Source: Stenopsyche tienmushanensis (Eukaryota; Arthropoda; Insecta; Trichoptera; Stenopsychidae). Taken from it: 64,000 bases of DNA. The translations under genes were made by a program, and so were the position numbers. Below, piece after piece: positions 57,090-64,000 of this stretch. The number at the start of each line of letters is the position of its first letter. Within the stretch, counting starts at the first letter, position 1. The notes under the pieces were generated by a model. It was not told the origin of the DNA. It did no database searches and saw only the letters and a program-made list of their open reading frames with translations. The stretch lies in NCBI GenBank assembly GCA_008973525.1, contig WACJ01000076.1:1116001-1180000 (forward strand), written 5' to 3'.

Positions 57090-59960
57090 AATAAAAAATT
57101 GAGTCGATATCTCACACACAAATTGTTTTATTTATATTTAAATATCATTCATCAATTCTTTGTATCAGTTTTATTTCATTTTAATTTCATTATCGGACGA
57201 GACTTAAAACATATATCAAACAGTTAGAATATCTGCCACCGCCCATATCAACCATCCATATTGCATTCATACTACGTACATTTGTTTTTTAAATCTGCCA
57301 ATTCAATCCATACATTTAACATTTTAGCAAAAGATGTTAACACTGTAAATTCATATATAATTAAAATTGAATAGAACCAAAAAGAAGTTGGTCAATCAGA
57401 TAATTCGTTAATACATAAAAAAATACGTTAAAAATGGCGTTTAAACTGTTGTACAGGAACTCCATAACTGCAAATTCATGTTAACCCAATTAATAGCGCT
57501 AAAAATTAAAAAATTCCGAGGATAAGACGAGGTCTATATAGGAGCTGGATGAGGAGCGAAGAAAACACAGTTACCAGATCAGAGAATCCGACCACGAGAA
57601 GACTAAGTTTTCCCGCGGCCAAGACGCTCGGTCGGATCCCAAATCTAACTGACTCCAAATGTGATGAACAATGTATATCACTTCGATTATTTTGGAACCA
57701 TCATCCGATAGTCGGCACATTTACGATTTCCACTGCCGTAGATATCCGAGTTTCGCCATTTTTTATGTAAAGTTTATATTAAAAAAAAAAAACTAAAAGT
57801 GTTTTTTTTGCTTATGCAAACTTGATCCGACATAACCAATCGATCGTTTTTAATGACTTGATAATATTTTAGTTAAATATAAAATTTATGATCAAATGTG
57901 TACAAGGAAAGTGAAATGCTAAAACGCACATTTCTGTGCGGACGGTATTTATAGGGTTAAACTATTAAATTATGCAAAAATATGCCTTTTATTAGTGAGC
58001 TATTTTAAATTGACTTATCGTTATATTGAACCATTTCCACACAAATCTATTTTTTTTCTCAGGACAGCGCAGCGTGAGTGAAGCTTGTATATCAATAAAT
58101 GAGCCTAGACACTGTTGATATCGCACCAAATTCGTTCATTTCTTCGCATAAAAACACGAGTGTATGATGAGACTCAAGATTATCTAAATATTCGTTATTT
58201 TCAAATTGCATTCCACATATAATTATTTAAAAATGTTAAAAGGGACAATCACTTTAGACGCTCGAAAATGAGTCGTTTTTCATGATTTTTTTTAATGGTG
58301 ATAAAATAATCGTATCATTTTAAAAAATTGATATTATTTTACTACAACCTTAAAGTGCTTATTTATTATATTTTTTTAAAAACAAAAAACAAAATGGCGG
58401 AGTTATAAGGTATTCCATTAGGCGCCTTTTTTCGTGATATCAAACGGCTCGCCACTTGTCAAAGGTTTCCTGTTGAAACTGAAATCGAAAATGGATTTTT
58501 TTTTATTTTTAATATGTGTAGACAATCAACTAAGCTATAAAAAATAAAAACTAATTAAAACTTTAGCTTTATTTACTAGATAATATTATAGTAAGAAACA
58601 TCCCAAAATTTCAGTCAGATCGATCAATAACTTTTTAAGCTACAACTGGAGAACATTTTTAAAATGCAGTTTCGAGATAATCTCGTTTAAAGTTTCAATG
58701 CGATAAAACTAGTAATTTTAGTGACTAATCGATCAACCAATGATTCCAAGTGCATATAATAGATCTTCAGCTTTCTCAAAAAGTTGATTATCTTCGACTA
58801 ACTATTGTTTTTTGGGCTATACGAGCTGCTTTTGTCTCAGAAAGACTCTTACGGTTCTACCTTGCTATTAGTCTTTTTGAGTAAAAACTAAGGCAAATCG
58901 ATTGAAAACATAATTATCGAACCGTTAATGGTACTTTGAGCCTATCTATAATCCTTACGCCATCGTAAATTATCAGATCAAGCATTAATAAGCGCTGTAT
59001 CGCGATAATTGTAACTTTGAAAACTCATTCGAAGCAATCGTGGCGAATAGCTGAAAGTGCTATAATAGCAGGTGCAATACATTGCATTAGCAACGCTCTG
59101 CTCCTTGAGCGAAATGCATGTAATATCTCCCATTACAACCGACGTTTAAAACAAAATCAACTTTATTGATGCAGTTATAAATCATGTGGTGCATAAACGC
59201 CCACCAGTCTTCAGAAGGCCTATTTATATCGACTCCTGCTGCTCCCTGCTAATAAAAGCCATTCTTCAGTCGGCGATGGCTAATTTCACACGGCACTCTT
59301 TGAAGACGGTGTGAAGTTTATTAGTTCCGGCAGCGGAGAGTTATGATACATGGACTTGTAACCAGCCTATATGGACCACCTTCGGATCGAATAAAAAATA
59401 GATTCCATTAGTCTTTCATCACACAGTAGAACCATTAAAGATTGCCTTGGAAATAACGTCGATGGAGTCCTCATGTCTGGTAGAGGCGATTCCAACGATG
59501 GACACGTTCGTAGCTGGTGTATCGTGAGATTCTTAAAAGGTGTTGCGGTAAAAAATCCGAAATTGATATTCGATGGACATTATAAACGACGTGCAAAAAA
59601 TTGATTCAACGTTTTGTCTAGACATATTTAAACATATAAGCGAATTTTTTGATTCGTTTGAGGCATTATTGTAGGGCTATTGGTTCATCAAAGCCTTATA
59701 CAGTCGAAAATGCCACAAAATTGTCCGCAAATTGGGTGAATTTATCAAGCGTTCCCATGGAAATCCAAACGACAATCATAAAATCGATTCATAATAATGC
59801 ATATTTATTTGATGAAAATGCACGCACATGTTGCGGGTATACTCGCATGATATATATAGCAGGGATGACCATATTTTTATGACAGTGGGGCCAAGTATTT
59901 CAATAGAGACGATTTAAATTTGTTAGGTTATAGCGATCGTCTTGTTAAAGCAATGCTTAT
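57090..59960. other. Intronic sequence with one LTR-J scrap
   Basis: 58030-58180 carries GCAGCGTGAGTGAAGCTTGT and GACACTGTTGATATCGCAC, an LTR-J piece. The rest, including frames at 57549 and 59649, is unassigned. 59000-59500 is more balanced in composition. Confidence 0.4.
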
Positions 59961-59964
59961 TAAA

Positions 59965-60188
59965 TCTAATATATAAAAATGATTTGGGTTTTGTTCGTTC
60001 GAAATGCGCTGCCATACCGTTCATCAAATTACTATAAAACTTCGTCTACTTATTGTTAAGGACTCCGCGAGTAACATAAGCATATAAAAATCAATGTTTG
60101 TTTGTTTGTTCATATTTATAATAAAACCATCAAACGATATTTTTAGAATTATTACTTCTGTGGCGGCAACGCGCTGGGTATCGGCTAG
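59965..60188 (+). mobile_element. Helitron family E, 224 bp copy with both ends
   Basis: Starts TCTAATATATAAAAATGATT after A and ends GGTATCGGCTAG before T. The terminal 55 bp (AAACGATATTTTTAGAATTA onward) closely match the 31652 copy. The 3' hairpin has changed (GCGGCAACGCGC). An internal deletion removes the second tandem block. Confidence 0.75.
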
Positions 60189-60189
60189 T

Positions 60190-60590
60190 TTATTACAAAT
60201 TATTCAGTAGTCTATGGAAAATTACTACGGAATATGGTTGGCTAAATCATCGGTTTGTACTTCTTTCAAAACTAAACTGGTATTGCCATAACCGTCAATT
60301 TGTGACCAAAACTGGATGATATACGCGGACAACTAATACAATACTATTATTTATTCAAATTATCATTTCAAACATTACGTTTAGCATCTGTTTTATTATT
60401 TGGTCACGTTTAAATTAAAAATTCCAACCAAATTTTACGATCATACTAGCTATATAATGGTCCCGCTATTCGGAACCATGCCAGCCAGCTCGCTAAATAC
60501 ACAAGAGGGTGCAAAATCGTGAAATAGAATTCCATATCTGCGAGATCACGCTCTTTTCTCACTTTTTGCGGCCACTTGGGCCTTATGGGC
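60190..60590. other. Intronic sequence, unassigned
   Basis: AT-rich, nothing recognised. Confidence 0.4.
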
Positions 60591-60594
60591 TTTG

Positions 60595-60885
60595 GTCCTT
60601 AGGTATTCTACGACCAGATGGAGGTTGTAAAATTCCTCAGGGATTCATTTATCCTAAAAACTCTTGCAAAAATCCCTAAATTCCTTCAAATAGTGGCTGT
60701 AATGTTTCCATGTCCAATCAGTCCGAAATTCGGATCACTGAAAAATGTTCTGATCGTCGGACTGTGTGTCGGACACTGACTCTTCGGGTGAAATGTGCTA
60801 TTTTGGGAGTCGGAAGAGTCGTCAGTTAGCCTTGGCTGCGGAAGGCCGTCTCTCCTGCAGCCAGATCTCTGTCTACACAAGCAAA
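60595..60885. repeat. Repeat C followed by LTR-A fragment
   Basis: 60595-60760 matches the long repeat C copy at 47 kb (CTACGACCAGATGGAGGTTG, CTCTTGCAAAAATCCCTAAA, CATGTCCAATCAGTCCG). 60785-60885 is an LTR-A piece with hairpin. Confidence 0.5.
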
Positions 60886-60889
60886 AAAT

Positions 60890-61299
60890 GGTTGAGATCG
60901 TTTATTTGAGGGAGGCTAGGATCTAAAAGCATGCATGCACTCATTCCTTCTCGCGGCCCCGCTTCACTTCACCGGACTTATATGCGCCAACATGGTGCTT
61001 CCGTTAAACGTCTCGCAAAACAAATTTCGCATACAAACAATGGTTGTGCTAAATTAAAAATCTTCTTGGATACACGCCCAATAATTCACTTAAGGTTCGT
61101 CGCAATCGGATGAATGGTTTATTGACTAATTGATTTATTTTTTAAGTTCTAAAATTTTGTATAACAAATAATTGGTGTTCATTAACAACTTTTCGCTTAA
61201 TTATATATGTAACTATCCAATAATAGATTTAAAATATTTCATCTATCAATTATGAATATTAAATTTATGTAATGGCTTTGAAAGTATTACAGAGAAATC
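60890..61299. other. Intronic sequence, unassigned
   Basis: Nothing recognised; a 60-codon plus frame at 60931 has no known match. Confidence 0.4.
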
Positions 61300-61860
61300 A
61301 GGATCTGGTTTAAAACGGATACAATTGCATTAACGGGTTATTATGTACTACCGTGATCACCGTGAAATTTGAAGTCATGACCGAAGGATTGTGAAGGTTC
61401 CGGCTGATTTTCCACGCTACGACAGGTTCTGTCGTCTTGGACCATTTAAAATAGTTGATGCTACTTTCTCTCGATGAAAATCTATTTCTTATATGAAAAT
61501 TCTTTGAGTTGCTGTGGAAAAACGCAAAGCGTTCCGGTACAGATTCAAGAACTTTTACGCTTGGAAGTTGATTATTTCTGCTTGCCGGGTTTATTTTTAC
61601 ATGTTTGAAAGAATTCCATTTATGCGAAGACAACAGCAAAACCCCAAGTAAATGGTTTTGGCGTAATGTAAGAAGAAAAAATGAGACAATAAGCATTCAT
61701 AGCTCGCAGAGCAATCTCTCAGGGGAAAATTAACAAAACCGCAGGAGCGCCAGCAGAGACAACAGCAGACAATCACCACAAAACGACTGGCGCAATACAA
61801 CCGCAGTCGTCAAGTTGTCATTCAGTCTGCAAGCATGTTCCCGAGCTTTTATACAAAACA
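61300..61860 (-). promoter_or_regulatory. Weak candidate for an unc-5 promoter or first exon
   Basis: Non-repetitive block, upstream of all recognised exons. A TATAAAAG lies on the minus strand at 61846-61853. About 150 bases downstream an ATG at 61696 opens a 128-codon frame with a hydrophobic start (MLIVSFFLLTLRQ, then LLGVLLLSS) resembling a signal peptide. Another frame from 61800 is hydrophobic and cysteine-rich but has no ATG. Against: short upstream ORFs, no clear initiator, and no good GT donor in phase 1, which the first visible exon requires. The real first exon may lie beyond 64000. Confidence 0.2.
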
Positions 61861-62560
61861 AAGAAGCATAATGGAGGGTCCCTGGTCACGTTGAATCCTG
61901 GCAGTGCGCTGGACCTGATTCAGCCACGAGGAATGGCTTAAAACGATGCGTGACTCCACATTCGTCGCGCTCTAAACGGAATCCATTAGCTTGCATATTT
62001 ACCATGAGAAATATTACAAGTTCTTTTGGGGTCCATAAAGCTGCCCTCGACTTGCGACCCGAATACCAAATGAGATTTTGTAGTAATGAGAGGCTTGCGG
62101 CTTAAGAGCCATAACTAATTTATTTCTTAGCCAAGACATTGTGGTCCCATTCTGCTTAACTAACCAACCATTCAATCGATATATAATAAGCAAATTGGTA
62201 ATTTAAATAATATATTTGTTAATCAACTGCAATGTCATCCGAAGCCCCAAAGGCAATCAGCCTCTCTGAATTGTACTCCGACTAGATAACGCTTTTAACA
62301 ACTATTGTACCGAGTAAAAGAGTCAACAGGGTCAATAAAGATCAGATATAATAGGTTGGTTCCAGATGCGTATATTGTGGCTTCAATAGGAGACACCCAA
62401 CTGCGAGACTTCAATGACGAGCCACTTTATCAAACAATCTTATATCAACGGATCATCTTTATTTCATCCCAAACAATCCACAAAGCGCATTAATATGCTC
62501 GTTATCTTGTGATTGATAATTTTTTAAATCCTGAATTGATATAAATTTAAGCTTAGCTTA
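61861..62560. other. Unique-looking sequence upstream of the TATA motif
   Basis: Balanced composition at 61861-62100, directly upstream (minus strand) of the TATAAAAG at 61846; AT-rich afterwards. No gene or repeat assigned. Confidence 0.35.
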
Positions 62561-62569
62561 AAAATACAT

Positions 62570-62675
62570 CATAGATATGCGCATGCGCCGCACCATCTCT
62601 AATATGTGCCTATCTATAGGTAACATAACGCAAGCATTACACGAGTAGCTTGCCTATTTTATTATATATTACACA
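62570..62675 (-). mobile_element. Partial LTR of family L
   Basis: Minus strand TGTGTAATATATAATAAAAT and GGCGCATGCGCATATCTATG match the start and middle of the 38068-38246 LTR (CGGCGCATGCGCGTAG). Confidence 0.45.
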
Positions 62676-62876
62676 ACCACAGCTACATCTATTAGTTGAG
62701 AATTTCGTAAACAGATGGGAAAAAAAGTATTTGCGCAGTAAATTATCATCCATGTGTGCCTATATGTCAACACTATGACGATACCAATCAATATTGAGTG
62801 CCTTTTTATGGTGAAAATTGAATCATATTGATGTGTCTGATGTTCATTTCGGGCAAGACGGCGCTAAATATCACAC

Positions 62877-63870
62877 AGAGATATCTGGCTGCAAGAGGGA
62901 CGACCTCCCGCAGCCAAGGCTAACCAACGACTCTCCCGACTCCCGCCCCCTGGGCGTCACTATCCAACCGGCAACGATGCACACGCAATAAGCGATCGGT
63001 CGGTATGCAGGTGCAATGTCTCCATAGGGCCACAAGAGATGGCGTTGTTAAAATAACACATTGCACCCGAAGAGAGATGGAAGATGTCGCTGTTAACAGC
63101 GCTGCTACGTGGGGATGGTAAATCGCCCACGCTACAGAACCATCTTCTTTACTTCTTCACTTTATCGTTTTTTTAAACCTAACTTAATCCATGCCTCTCA
63201 GAAAGAAAGACTGGGAATATGACCCATTTTTTAAATTATCTCCACGCAATGCCGCTAAACAATGACATATTTTGTTATTCTGCGGACACTGCGTCTAGAA
63301 TTACACCATTCATCTCTTCTAAATAAAAGGAAAATATTTAAGACGACACTATTTTCATCGGCACCTGATCACCTCCATCCTACTTCTGACACCAGTGTAA
63401 CACAAACGAAACTACATTTATTTCACCGCGCAAACGCAGAATAAACTGAAATCAGAGCGCCCCCACTCCATATTACATACAAAATATTTGCTTTAATCAG
63501 GTTTAAGTCTAAATAAAAAAATTAAAAAAAGAATTTGTCCTTTTAAGCTTTTGATAAATGAGTTAATTATTAAATTGATCTAAACATAAATGTCGAATAT
63601 TCGCTTTTTACTAAGGACTGCACAGCGTGAGTCAAGCTGGTATATCAATAAATGAACCTTAACACTGTTGATAGAACACAATATTCGTTAATTTCAACAT
63701 AAGTAATACACGTGTATGTCTTCAGTTTTATTAAAATAAAAATGCATATGTTGAAGCTTGAAATCGATATTCCTTTATATAAATACAGGTGATTATTTAT
63801 TGGCATTGAAAATGAAGCGCTATGGTTCGCAATATATGAAAATATTTAGACGTGTAGGGGTACCTTTACA
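62877..63870 (-). mobile_element. Compact LTR element: full LTR-J, primer site, short interior, LTR-A
   Basis: Minus orientation: LTR-J 63870-63396, 475 bp, from TGTAAAGGTACCCCTACACG to GTGTTACA. The primer site at 63377-63394 reads TGGTGTCAGAAGTAGGAT, one change from the 16862 copy. About 240 bp without coding capacity follow (AATAGTGTCGTCTTAAATAT), then LTR-A from 63136 to about 62877, 3'-truncated. LTR-J was delimited by its start motif, seen at three sites, and by the primer site. Confidence 0.6.
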
Positions 63871-64000
63871 GCATGATGTTAAAGACCGAACGCATATAAG
63901 CGCGATTACTAATCAACGGGTCAATGCATGAAACAGTTGTTTTGCTTGTTATCTTAAAGCATATATTACCGGTCAAGTCAGTTCTGTCCAAATAAATCAA
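63871..64000. other. Window edge
   Basis: AT-rich, nothing recognised. Confidence 0.4.

Noticed and set aside
56804..57227. 72- and 104-codon plus frames
   Set aside because: Translations of LTR-A and its flank.
61597..61800. Cysteine-rich hydrophobic frame (YCASRFVVIVCCCLCW) as a signal peptide
   Set aside because: It starts with TTG, has no in-frame ATG and has a stop just upstream, so it cannot be a normal eukaryotic start.

Overview
The window is AT-rich, gene-poor, intron-dominated DNA from an animal, almost certainly an insect. The only gene I can read with confidence is the extracellular half of a netrin receptor of the UNC-5 family, on the minus strand. Six consecutive internal coding exons are visible. 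In transcript order they are 50080-49656 (acidic, His-rich linker plus the first half of Ig1), 49062-48849 (second half of Ig1), 11648-11443 (first part of Ig2), 11369-11291 (end of Ig2), 10954-10781 (first thrombospondin type 1 repeat) and 9940-9761 (second repeat). All splice phases agree (0, 1, 0, 1, 1, 1) and every intron is GT..AG. The signal-peptide exon was not found; a weak candidate lies near 61.3-61.85 kb. The transmembrane segment, ZU5, UPA and death domain exons are not recognisable in the first 9.7 kb and presumably lie beyond the left edge.

Intron size is very uneven: 73 bp inside Ig2, 336, 593 and 840 bp elsewhere, but 37,200 bp between the two Ig domains. The part downstream of the last exon is at least 9.7 kb and the part upstream of the first visible exon at least 13.9 kb. 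These long introns are mosaics of transposon debris: decayed mariner elements, a hAT family with one long palindromic copy, small Helitrons with recognisable ends, several LTR families whose primer-binding site fits tRNA-Leu, TA-flanked MITEs, piggyBac-like ends and an unclassified AT-rich repeat.

Layout. 1-9.0 kb: intron with LTR fragments, a 995 bp TIR element and a GC-rich island at 3.84-4.15 kb. 9.06-9.41 kb: complete solo LTR. 9.76-11.65 kb: four unc-5 exons with a MITE and a mariner relic in their introns. 11.65-48.85 kb: the giant intron, with an inverted repeat at 24.1-27.3 kb, paired mariner relics at 17.7-20.3 kb, a mariner split by an LTR at 39.4-40.7 kb, nested LTR material at 42.4-43.75 kb and a hAT palindrome at 45.0-45.8 kb. 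48.85-50.08 kb: two exons. 50.08-64 kb: upstream intron with more LTR, MITE, hAT and Helitron copies. Between repeats lie apparently unique islands, some moderately GC-rich, which may be ancestral intron sequence and possible enhancers.

No tRNA, rRNA, CRISPR array or second intact protein gene was recognised. All coordinates and alignments were made by eye. Repeat boundaries are approximate unless a terminal motif is named.
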